From an uncultured Lachnospiraceae bacterium (lineage in GTDB: Bacteria; Bacillota; Clostridia; Lachnospirales; Lachnospiraceae), in NCBI GenBank assembly GCA_947589305.1, contig CANQAP010000001.1:372001-436000 (forward strand): DNA of 64,000 bases, written 5' to 3'. The position numbers and the translations under genes were made by a program. Position 1 is the stretch's first letter. Every line of letters starts with the position of its first letter. Of the stretch, positions 35,455 through 42,557 are shown in pieces. The notes beneath the pieces are model-generated. The model saw only the letters and a program-made list of their open reading frames with translations. It had not been told where the DNA came from and did no database searches.

Positions 35455-37425
35455 TCATTCGTAGGATCCTTCCCCATTCAGTATCCGGATCAATTCGTCT
35501 TCGGAAAGAATCGGTATCCCCAATTCCCTCGCTTTTTTATTCTTTGACGAAGAGGATGTGACATCGTTATTGATCAGATAATTGGTTTTCGAGGTTACGG
35601 AACCTGTCACCTTTCCGCCCTTTTGTTCGATCAAATCCTTCAGTTCATCCCGATTTGCAAAATGCTCTAGCGTACCGGTAATGACAAATTGCATCCCTTC
35701 CAGTATCCGGGACTGCGGCTCCCGTGTTTCCTGTTCAAAGGTCAGTTCCTTCAAAAGTTCCCGTACCCGTCTTTGATTGTCCTCATTTTCAAAATAAGCG
35801 ACAAAGGATTCCGCCGTCACTTCCCCGATCCCTTCGATTTCCATTAATTCTTCCGCACTCGCTGAGACGATCGCCGTCAGGTCATCCTGAAAATGGCGGC
35901 ATATCAGTTTTGCGGTTGCCGCGCCGATATTCATGATTCCCAAGCCGTACAGCAATCGAGACAGCGTGGTCTGCCTTGACGCCGCAATCGACGTCTGCAG
36001 GTTATCATACGACTTTTCGCCGAATCCTTCAAGCGTCACGATCTGCATGCGATACGGTTCTAGCCGGTAGAGATCATACACATCCTCGATAAATCCTTCT
36101 TCTAGGAATTTTTCGATCGTTGCTTCAGACAGTCCTTCTATATTCATCGCATTTCGGGAAACAAAATGGCTGAACAGTTTCCGTTTTTTTGCGCTGCAAT
36201 ATTCATTTGTACAATATAACGCCTTTCCGTCTTTGATCTGTCGGATTTCCGTCGGCGCCCCGCAGGCGGGACAATGTTTCGGTATAGTGATCGTACCGCT
36301 TTTCGTGAGATTCTCCGCCACCTGCGGGATGATCATGTTCGCCTTGTAGACGCTGATCTCGTCTCCTATACCCATTTCAAAACTTTCCAGAATGCTGACA
36401 TTATGCAGGCTGGCGCGGCTGACGGATGTGCCTTCCAGCTCGACCGGATCAAACACCGCGACCGGATTGATCAATCCGGTGCGCGACGGACTCCATTCGA
36501 TCTCACGCAAATGCGTCACCGCCAATTCATCTGCCCACTTGAAGGCGATGGCATTGCGTGGAAATTTTGCAGTCACTCCCAGACTGTTTCCGTATGCCAC
36601 ATCATCATAGATCAGAACCAAACCGTCGGACGGGAAATCATTGCCCTGAATACGGCTGGCAAAGCCCTGAACCGCTTCCCGGACGGTAGCTCCGGTCACC
36701 ATTTCGTATTCAACCACATCAAACCCCATGGTCGCCAGCCATTGAAACCGTGCCGCCACGGAATTTGGCAGTCCCGCATCCGGTAGATCGACCAGATGGA
36801 ACGCAAAAAAATGAACATTCCGTTGCGCGGTGATCCGGCTGTTTAACTGCCGGACGGTACCGCTGCATAAATTTCTGGGATTTTTATATCTTGCATCTAC
36901 ATCCTCGATCGAAGCATTGATAGCTTCAAAATCCGAATATTTGATAACCGCTTCTCCACGGACCGTCAATTCCCCTTTATACGGAATCTGATCGGGGATG
37001 TTTCGAAAGGTTCTGGCATTGTTGGTGATCACTTCGCCGACTTCTCCGTCTCCCCGTGTGACCGCCTGCGACAGACGACCGTCCCGATATGTGAGTACCA
37101 CCGTCAATCCGTCCATTTTCCATGACAGTACTCCCTGTCTGTCACCCAGCCATTCTGCCAGTGCATCCACTTCTTTCGTTTTATCCAAAGACAGCATCGG
37201 AGCCGGATGCACCTGTTTTTCCAATTCACTGACCACTTCATATCCGACATGGACCGTCGGGCTGTTGGCAAGCGTGATTCCGGTTTCTTTTTCCAATGCT
37301 GTCAATTCATCATATAAGGCATCATACTCACGATTGCTCATCAGCTCCCGATCTTCCTGATAATATGCCCTTGCCGCATCATTTAAACATTTTACCAATT
37401 CTTTGATTCGTTCTAATTGTTCCAT
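35455..37425 (-). CDS. ligA: NAD-dependent DNA ligase, divergent form
   Basis: Seals nicks with NAD. From ATG 37425 (MEQLERIKEL, AGGGAAAG upstream) it has 656 residues: adenylation domain with the nucleotide Lys103 in WKMDG, OB fold, a four-cysteine zinc finger (CPACG and CTNEYC), helix-hairpin-helix repeats and a C-terminal BRCT domain. Several positions that are nearly fixed in LigA differ: Glu before KxDG is Ser101, GEDVT is GEVIT (130-134), and the AGDVIP loop is changed to ANMIIP. It may be a second LigA paralogue. Tightly packed between rluF and metA. Confidence 0.93.
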   Translation of the reverse strand: MEQLERIKELVKCLNDAARAYYQEDRELMSNREYDALYDELTALEKETGITLANSPTVHVGYEVVSELEKQVHPAPMLSLDKTKEVDALAEWLGDRQGVLSWKMDGLTVVLTYRDGRLSQAVTRGDGEVGEVITNNARTFRNIPDQIPYKGELTVRGEAVIKYSDFEAINASIEDVDARYKNPRNLCSGTVRQLNSRITAQRNVHFFAFHLVDLPDAGLPNSVAARFQWLATMGFDVVEYEMVTGATVREAVQGFASRIQGNDFPSDGLVLIYDDVAYGNSLGVTAKFPRNAIAFKWADELAVTHLREIEWSPSRTGLINPVAVFDPVELEGTSVSRASLHNVSILESFEMGIGDEISVYKANMIIPQVAENLTKSGTITIPKHCPACGAPTEIRQIKDGKALYCTNEYCSAKKRKLFSHFVSRNAMNIEGLSEATIEKFLEEGFIEDVYDLYRLEPYRMQIVTLEGFGEKSYDNLQTSIAASRQTTLSRLLYGLGIMNIGAATAKLICRHFQDDLTAIVSASAEELMEIEGIGEVTAESFVAYFENEDNQRRVRELLKELTFEQETREPQSRILEGMQFVITGTLEHFANRDELKDLIEQKGGKVTGSVTSKTNYLINNDVTSSSSKNKKARELGIPILSEDELIRILNGEGSYE

Positions 37426-37456
37426 ATGCTTCTTTCCCTGTGTCTGCTCCCTCATG

Positions 37457-38161
37457 TTATACTGACAGTCTTTTCCGTAATCCCTGCAGTTCTTCCGGTG
37501 TCAGCTCCCGATATTCGCCTTCCTGCAAACCTTCCAGCGTAATATTCATAATCCTTATGCGCTTTAGTGTCTTCACCCGATAGCCGCAATATTCACACAT
37601 GCGGCGAATCTGCCGATTGAGTCCCTGCGTTAAAATGATCGAAAACTTCGTAGCGCCGAGTTTCCTGACTTTGCATGGTCGTGTCACCGTATCGAGGATC
37701 GGTATCCCTTCCGCCATTTGTCGAAGAAACTCCTTCGTGACCGGCTTATTGACCCTGACTTCATATTCTTTTTCATGCCGGTTTCTTGCCCGGCTGACGG
37801 CATCCGCCAGATCTCCGTCATTCGTCAACAGCAATAAGCCTTCGGAATCCTTATCTAAACGCCCCACGTAATGCAAACGGACCGGGTATTGCAGATATTC
37901 CGCTACCGTTTCCGCACCCTGTCCGTTCATGGAACAGACCAGTCCTTTCGGTTTATAAAATGCCAACACGATCAAACGCTTCCGTCTATGAACCGGTTTG
38001 TCCTGAACGTAAACCTGATCCTGCTCCGATACCCGCATTCCGCGTTTCGCGACGGTGTCATTAATACGGACCCATCCCAAATCAATATACGCATCTGCCT
38101 GTCTGCGGGAACAGATACCCGAATCACTTAAAAACTTGTTAATTCTGATGTTCTCTTCCAT
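37457..38161 (-). CDS. rluF: 23S rRNA pseudouridine synthase, RluF type
   Basis: A 234-residue pseudouridine synthase of the RsuA/RluB/E/F branch. An N-terminal S4 domain (RINKFLSDSGICSRRQAD, residues 6-23) is followed by the catalytic Asp103 in GRLDKDSEGLLLLTND and the C-terminal GLNRQIRRMCEYCGYRVKTL segment, close to RluF, which modifies 23S rRNA near U2604 in E. coli. The target here is inferred. ATG 38161 is chosen because of the AAAGGAA upstream. Its stop is directly before ligA. Confidence 0.9.
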   Translation of the reverse strand: MEENIRINKFLSDSGICSRRQADAYIDLGWVRINDTVAKRGMRVSEQDQVYVQDKPVHRRKRLIVLAFYKPKGLVCSMNGQGAETVAEYLQYPVRLHYVGRLDKDSEGLLLLTNDGDLADAVSRARNRHEKEYEVRVNKPVTKEFLRQMAEGIPILDTVTRPCKVRKLGATKFSIILTQGLNRQIRRMCEYCGYRVKTLKRIRIMNITLEGLQEGEYRELTPEELQGLRKRLSV

Positions 38162-38193
38162 GGGTATTCCTTTCCTGCCATACACATCAATAA

Positions 38194-38212
38194 AGACGGG
38201 ACGTACCCGTCT
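38194..38212 (-). terminator. Weak terminator between the membrane protein gene and rluF
   Basis: AGACGGG (38194-38200) pairs with CCCGTCT (38206-38212) around a 5-base loop; on the minus strand it is followed by TTATT. Short but GC-rich. Confidence 0.5.
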
Positions 38213-38257
38213 CTATTGCCAAAAACCGGCTTTCCGCTGCACAACATCATGTCGATA

Positions 38258-38995
38258 TCATTGCGCCATGTTTATTCTTTCATAAAATGCCTTTAATGCC
38301 GCATCCGCATTGGCTGCCTCTTCATTGTTTTGATTGACTCTTTCATATAATTTCACCACATCCGGATCCTGTTCGACCTGAGCCAGATATGCGTCTATAT
38401 CCGGATTTGTACCTGTCGTATTATCCTGAAGAAATCCTCCGTATTCATTCGGTATCAGATAAAACTGGTGCAGGCTCAACGGTTGTATCTCTACATTCAC
38501 ATCGGCGATCTCGGTATTGACCACCGCATAGACTACATAGGATCCTTCTGTCAGACCCGGTTTGGTATAACAATCCACATTGGAATAACTCAAGATATAT
38601 TCCCGGCGTTCTTCCAACCAAGCGATATCAAATTGCGAGGTATCGACCACCATGGTATTCAGTACATTGATATCTGCATTCGTCAGGGCATTCAGATAGT
38701 TTTCGACAAACGAATTTACTTCCGGATATTCGTTTCGCTCAAACGGTACATAATCTTCGCTGCTGACGACCTCCTCACCGGACGAATGGACGTCCGTATT
38801 CGCTTCCTTTTTCACAAACGGTTTTCCGATCACAAGAAACAAAAGAAAGGCGAGTAAAAAGACACCCCAGCCGACCGCTAATTTTACTGCCGGATTAATA
38901 TATACGCTTTCCGTACCGGTATGCAGCTCCGTATCCTGAAGATGTATCTTATTAAATTTTTGATTCCATCTTGACCAAGCACTATCCTGCATCAT
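38258..38995 (-). CDS. Single-pass membrane protein, function unknown
   Basis: A 245-residue protein with a 38-residue basic and polar N-terminus, one membrane helix (about 39-57: VGWGVFLLAFLLFLVIG) and an outer region of about 185 residues. The outer region has an acidic linker and a fold rich in alternating hydrophobics that resembles the NTF2-like or SnoaL-like domains of other Firmicute membrane proteins (low certainty). GGAG precedes two adjacent ATG codons, so the start may be 38995 or 38992. It is divergent from tRNA-Arg and has its own promoter (39039-39067). Confidence 0.75.
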   Translation of the reverse strand: MMQDSAWSRWNQKFNKIHLQDTELHTGTESVYINPAVKLAVGWGVFLLAFLLFLVIGKPFVKKEANTDVHSSGEEVVSSEDYVPFERNEYPEVNSFVENYLNALTNADINVLNTMVVDTSQFDIAWLEERREYILSYSNVDCYTKPGLTEGSYVVYAVVNTEIADVNVEIQPLSLHQFYLIPNEYGGFLQDNTTGTNPDIDAYLAQVEQDPDVVKLYERVNQNNEEAANADAALKAFYERINMAQ

Positions 38996-39038
38996 TTTAC
39001 TCCTTTGTACGTCTGTACTGTCTCATCACAGTACCAAT

Positions 39039-39067
39039 ATTTTAACAAACCGGAAAATAAAAATCAA
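39039..39067 (-). promoter_or_regulatory. Predicted promoter of the single-pass membrane protein gene
   Basis: On the minus strand TTGATT (39062-39067) and TAAAAT (39039-39044) are 17 bases apart. It is back to back with the tRNA-Arg promoter. Confidence 0.55.
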
Positions 39068-39074
39068 TAAGTGT

Positions 39075-39103
39075 TTGCACATTCGGATGTTTTGGGTTAT
39101 AAT
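39075..39103 (+). promoter_or_regulatory. Predicted sigma-A promoter of tRNA-Arg and the RlmH-like gene
   Basis: TTGCAC (39075-39080) and TATAAT (39098-39103) are 17 bases apart, ten bases before the mature tRNA 5' end. No other promoter is visible before the RlmH-like gene at 39219. Confidence 0.75.
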
Positions 39104-39113
39104 ACCAACTGAT

Positions 39114-39185
39114 GCACCAGTAGCTCAGTGGATAGAGCACCGGCCTCCGGAGCCGGGTGCGTAGGTTCGATTCCTATCTGGTGCA
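39114..39185 (+). tRNA. tRNA-Arg (anticodon CCG)
   Basis: A 72-base cloverleaf: acceptor stem GCACCAG (39114-39120) with CTGGTGC (39178-39184) and discriminator A, D-arm GCTC/GAGC, anticodon stem CCGGC/GCCGG with loop CTCCGGA, and T-arm GTAGG-TTCGATT-CCTAT. The anticodon CCG (39147-39149) reads CGG. The 3' CCA is not encoded. No terminator hairpin follows; a protein gene starts 33 bases downstream. Confidence 0.97.
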
Positions 39186-39218
39186 TTTTTTATTTCATTC
39201 CGTTGTCCGGAGGATTTC

Positions 39219-39650
39219 ATGCAGTATTCCGTTTATTTCAACCAACGCAAACTGAATACCAACGATATGCTTGCCCTTCAAGAATATGCCAAACGCTTAA
39301 GCGCTTATTGCAGATTTGACTGGTATTGCCGTCCCGCCGATACCTTTTCTTCCCTTGCTTCGGGGCAAAAGAAAACGGAACATACCTTATGGCTGCAGGT
39401 TCATGCCGGAATGTCCACTCCGTCATCTGAAGAATTTGCCGCTTTCATTCAAGCAAACAATTTACAGGGCATTTCAAACATATGTCTATTCATCGGTTAT
39501 ACCATATCCCCGGAAGAACAGGAATGCTACGCCATATTGCCGCTTTCCCTCGCGACTGCCGATTTCTCCGCCGGACTGACCGGCGTTATCGCATCCGAAC
39601 AGATTTATCGGGCATACCGCATCTTAAACCATCAGCCTTATCACAAATGA
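39219..39650 (+). CDS. RlmH-like SPOUT paralogue without a cofactor site, with the conserved C-terminal tail
   Basis: The 143-residue protein aligns along its length with RlmH, the 23S rRNA pseudouridine-1915 N3-methyltransferase. It keeps the EYAKRLSAY helix (22-30) and a perfect RlmH tail, SEQIYRAYRI to PYHK (126-143). It has lost the cofactor pocket: the usual IGG(S/P)xG is IGYTIS (92-97), the TFPHQ-type motif is gone, and about 12 residues before LWLQV are missing. It should not bind S-adenosylmethionine alone. The neighbour RlmH (39682-40152) has the opposite losses, so this is probably its dimer partner (inference). A strong CGGAGGA site precedes the ATG; transcription likely comes from the tRNA-Arg promoter. 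The two genes converge with 31 bases between. Confidence 0.88.
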   Translation: MQYSVYFNQRKLNTNDMLALQEYAKRLSAYCRFDWYCRPADTFSSLASGQKKTEHTLWLQVHAGMSTPSSEEFAAFIQANNLQGISNICLFIGYTISPEEQECYAILPLSLATADFSAGLTGVIASEQIYRAYRILNHQPYHK

Positions 39651-39681
39651 TATCCCGTTTACATCCGTCCGTACGTTTGAT

Positions 39682-40152
39682 TTATATGATATCACGGATA
39701 TGCTGTGCCAGATGTTCGGTCAGCATCACCCGCATGAGTTGATGCGGAAACGTCAGTTTCGATACGCTCAATGTCTGATCCGCCCTCCGGATCACACGCT
39801 CATCCAATCCGAGTGAACCTCCGATAATATATGTCAACTGGCTGATTTCCCGTTCCCGTATCCGCTTCGCCATGTTTTGATACCATGCGTGCTTCAGGCT
39901 TTCCTCTCCGTCAATACACAAAGCAACTACCCATTCTCCAGCCTCTATCGGCAGATAATGCAACAACCGCTCGCCTTCTGTCCGCCTGACCTTCTCAATC
40001 TGTGCCTGACTCATATGTTCCTGTGTTTTTTCATCGGCTACTTCGGTGATCCGGAACCGGCACTGTCTCTGAATCTGTGCGGCAGATTCCTCGATCCGTT
40101 TCCGATAAAAATCCTCTTTAATTTTTCCGACGCACAGTATCCGGATCGTCAT
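39682..40152 (-). CDS. rlmH: 23S rRNA (pseudouridine1915-N3)-methyltransferase RlmH, tail-less form
   Basis: RlmH methylates pseudouridine 1915 in helix 69 of 23S rRNA. From ATG 40152 (MTIRILCVGKIKED; the ATG six bases earlier is too close to GAGG) it has 156 residues. The cofactor site is intact: LCIDGE (78-83), IIGGSLG (109-115) and LSVSKLTFPHQLMRVML (128-144). The C-terminus ends EHLAQHIRDII instead of the family's EQxYRAxxI...PYHK tail, and the EYxKRL helix is replaced by EESAAQIQRQ. The other reading frames past this point do not encode the missing tail, so this is no simple frameshift. The convergent neighbour at 39219-39650 carries exactly these missing parts. Confidence 0.92.
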   Translation of the reverse strand: MTIRILCVGKIKEDFYRKRIEESAAQIQRQCRFRITEVADEKTQEHMSQAQIEKVRRTEGERLLHYLPIEAGEWVVALCIDGEESLKHAWYQNMAKRIREREISQLTYIIGGSLGLDERVIRRADQTLSVSKLTFPHQLMRVMLTEHLAQHIRDII

Positions 40153-40243
40153 CGCCATACCTCTTTTTTCCAAAATGACTTGTTTTTTCCTGTTCCTTTC
40201 ACACATTGTTTGTTTCACATTCATATTTTGTTCATATTTTGAC

Positions 40244-40271
40244 ATTATAATAGAAACAGATGAATTGATAA
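40244..40271 (-). promoter_or_regulatory. Predicted promoter of rlmH
   Basis: On the minus strand TTATCA (40266-40271) and TATAAT (40244-40249) are 16 bases apart, about 92 bases before the rlmH ATG. Confidence 0.55.
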
Positions 40272-40308
40272 CCTTTTATTAGTTTCATATATTCTCTCTT
40301 CTCATTTT

Positions 40309-40338
40309 ATAACCATTCAGGGTCGGCTGAATGGTTAT
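40309..40338 (-). terminator. Terminator after thiN
   Basis: A 12-bp perfect stem (40309-40320 with 40327-40338) with a 6-base loop starts just past the thiN stop at 40341. The following T-run is weak. It closes the large thiN-to-priA block. Confidence 0.6.
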
Positions 40339-40340
40339 TA

Positions 40341-41021
40341 TTATGTCGCGGCATCTTTACTTTCAATCACGATCAGCAAACCGGAATCCATATCGATCCT
40401 TGCCGTATCTTCTACGATCACATTACTGATGCCCAGACCGGAACCTAATTCCATGTCCGTCCGCATCAGCGGATATTCAAAACCGGTCAGAGTGATGCCC
40501 GTTACCCGGTCCGAAAACGGTAAGATAGAAACATATTGTCCAAACTGCCCGCTTTTTTTCATTGTAAGCGAACGGTTGATCATGCGAATCCGGTTATGCG
40601 TATCCACCAGTTCCGCCTGCACGCCTTGTTCGAGGCATCGTTTTAACAGTCCCAGATTCGCCAATCCATGATCCAGACGTATACCGGTCGCACCCAATAT
40701 ACAGAGCGACGTAACTCCCCGCTCGATTGCCGCCTGAACCGCAAGAGCCGAATCCGTATCGTCCTTGTGAGAAGGGTATTGCAGCACCTCGCACCGGCTG
40801 TCTGTTGCCCGTCTTTGCCATAGCTTAGCCGTTACGGAATCACAGTCCCCCAACAGAAGATCCGGATGCAATCCCAGCCCTTCCATATATTCCAAGCCTC
40901 TGTCCACGGCGATCAACAGTTCCGGCTGCATGTCTGCATATTGTTTTTTGATATAAGAAGAGGCGAATTCCTGATCCCATTCGCCTCCTGCAATCATTAA
41001 TCCCCGTTTTTCTTTCATCAT
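40341..41021 (-). CDS. thiN: Thiamine pyrophosphokinase
   Basis: Transfers pyrophosphate from ATP to thiamine to make the cofactor thiamine diphosphate. The 226-residue protein shows the family pattern: AVDRGLEYM, LLLGDCDSV (about 55-63), KDDTDSALAV (about 86-95) and GATGIRLDHGLANL (about 109-122). The ATG at 41021 overlaps the rpe stop (TGATG); the next codon is also ATG and could serve. It is the last gene of the stp-prkC-rsgA-rpe-thiN series, the usual Firmicute order. Confidence 0.95.
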   Translation of the reverse strand: MMKEKRGLMIAGGEWDQEFASSYIKKQYADMQPELLIAVDRGLEYMEGLGLHPDLLLGDCDSVTAKLWQRRATDSRCEVLQYPSHKDDTDSALAVQAAIERGVTSLCILGATGIRLDHGLANLGLLKRCLEQGVQAELVDTHNRIRMINRSLTMKKSGQFGQYVSILPFSDRVTGITLTGFEYPLMRTDMELGSGLGISNVIVEDTARIDMDSGLLIVIESKDAAT

Positions 41022-41671
41022 CAATACATTCTCTTCAAAAACTCTTTCACATTCGCTTTCGGATCGCCTTGAAAAATAGCCGATCCCGCTACGATGACAT
41101 TCGCTCCGGCATCTACAACCGCCGATACGTTATTTAAGGTAATACCACCGTCCACTTCAATATCGAGATTCTGTAGTCCTTTATCATCGGCAATTTTATG
41201 GATCCGTTTGATTTTATCCAACATACCGGGGATAAAGGTCTGTCCGCCGTACCCCGGATTCACGCTCATGACTAAGACCAGATCCACATCATCAAAAATA
41301 TAGTTCAATACGTTGACCGAAGTGGCAGGGTTTAAGGCAACGCCCGCCTTCATATCCAGTTCCCGGATCCGGCTTAAGGTACGGTGCAGATGCTTACACG
41401 CCTCCACATGAACCGTCAGGATATCAGCCCCCGCTTCCTGAAACGCTTCTATATAACGGATCGGTTCTTCGATCATCAGATGGACATCCAACGGCTTATC
41501 CGTGACTTTCCGGACCGCTTCCACAACCGGAATCCCAAACGATAAATTCGGCACAAACTGCCCGTCCATGATATCCAGATGAATATAATCGGCTCCCGCT
41601 TCATCGATGGATTTGATCTCTGCTCCCAACCGGGAAAAATCCGCAGATAAGATTGACGGTGATAATTTCAT
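41021..41671 (-). CDS. rpe: Ribulose-phosphate 3-epimerase
   Basis: Interconverts ribulose 5-phosphate and xylulose 5-phosphate in the pentose phosphate pathway. The 216-residue TIM-barrel protein has SILSADFSRLG at the start, HLDIMDGQFVPN (about 32-43, metal and catalytic residues), MSVNPGYGGQ-F (about 138-147) and EVDGGI (about 174-179). It lies between rsgA (one base away) and thiN (one-base overlap). Confidence 0.97.
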   Translation of the reverse strand: MKLSPSILSADFSRLGAEIKSIDEAGADYIHLDIMDGQFVPNLSFGIPVVEAVRKVTDKPLDVHLMIEEPIRYIEAFQEAGADILTVHVEACKHLHRTLSRIRELDMKAGVALNPATSVNVLNYIFDDVDLVLVMSVNPGYGGQTFIPGMLDKIKRIHKIADDKGLQNLDIEVDGGITLNNVSAVVDAGANVIVAGSAIFQGDPKANVKEFLKRMY

Positions 41672-41672
41672 G

Positions 41673-42551
41673 TTACCAACTCCTTGTATGTTTTAATTCT
41701 TCATATAGTTCCACATAATTATGATACCGGATATCGCTGATCGCTCCCGCTTCCACCGCGCGTTTGACACTGCAATCCGGTTCGTGTATATGCGAACAGC
41801 CTATAAACCGGCACTGTCCTTCATATGGTCTGAATTCCGCCATATAGTCCTTCAGATCGTCCGGCTGAAAATCCGTTAAGTACAGGGTGCTAAATCCCGG
41901 CGTGTCGATCAGATAGGTTCCTTCGCCCGCTTTCATCAGCTCCGAATGACGGGTGGTATGCTTTCCCCGTTTGATTTTCTCGCTGATCGCTCCGGTCTTC
42001 GCCTTTGCATCCGGCAACAGAGTATTCATCAGGGATGATTTACCCACACCGGACGGTCCCGCAAACACAGTCGTTTTCCCTTCGAGCAAACCATGCAGAC
42101 GCTCCATGCCCTCGCCGGTATACGTACTGATGAAGATAAGAGGAAACCCGCTTTTTTCATAGGCACGTACCAAACGTGACAGCATATCGGGTGCTGCTAG
42201 GTCTGTCTTATTAAAGCATATGATAGTTTTAACCTGTTGGCGGCTCATGATCAATAAAAACCGATCCAACAGGTTAAGATTGGGATTCGGCTGCGCAGCC
42301 GCAAATTCCACGAGTGCCTGATCGATATTTGCAACTGCCGGTCGAACTAATTCATTTTTACGTGCAGCGATTTCCGTAATGTTTCCGAGCTTGTTTTCTT
42401 CATCCAAAATATCTATGGTCACGGCATCTCCCGCTAACGGTTTTAAGCGCTGATTTCGAAAACTTCCTTTCGCCTTGCATTCATATAGACCGTGGGCGGG
42501 TACATCCACATAATAGAAGCCGCCGATCCCTTTCATGATCCTGCCCTGCAT
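41673..42551 (-). CDS. rsgA: Ribosome small-subunit GTPase RsgA
   Basis: A late 30S assembly factor with a circularly permuted GTPase. The protein of about 292 residues has an N-terminal OB fold, then NKTD (G4) before the P-loop GPSGVGKSS (G1) and DTPG (G3), and a C-terminal zinc site CRFIGCSHIHEPDC. ATG 42551 (MQGRIMKGIGGFYYV) gives the usual N-terminus; a GTG six bases upstream is possible. The gene begins directly after the prkC stop, so translation is coupled. Confidence 0.95.
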   Translation of the reverse strand: MQGRIMKGIGGFYYVDVPAHGLYECKAKGSFRNQRLKPLAGDAVTIDILDEENKLGNITEIAARKNELVRPAVANIDQALVEFAAAQPNPNLNLLDRFLLIMSRQQVKTIICFNKTDLAAPDMLSRLVRAYEKSGFPLIFISTYTGEGMERLHGLLEGKTTVFAGPSGVGKSSLMNTLLPDAKAKTGAISEKIKRGKHTTRHSELMKAGEGTYLIDTPGFSTLYLTDFQPDDLKDYMAEFRPYEGQCRFIGCSHIHEPDCSVKRAVEAGAISDIRYHNYVELYEELKHTRSW

Positions 42552-42557
42552 AACCAC

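Noticed and set aside
39660..39720. A frameshift removing the C-terminal tail of rlmH
   Set aside because: The other minus-strand frames after LTFPHQLMRVML do not encode EQxYRAxxI or PYHK, and the stop is followed at once by the end of the convergent gene, so the tail is truly absent.
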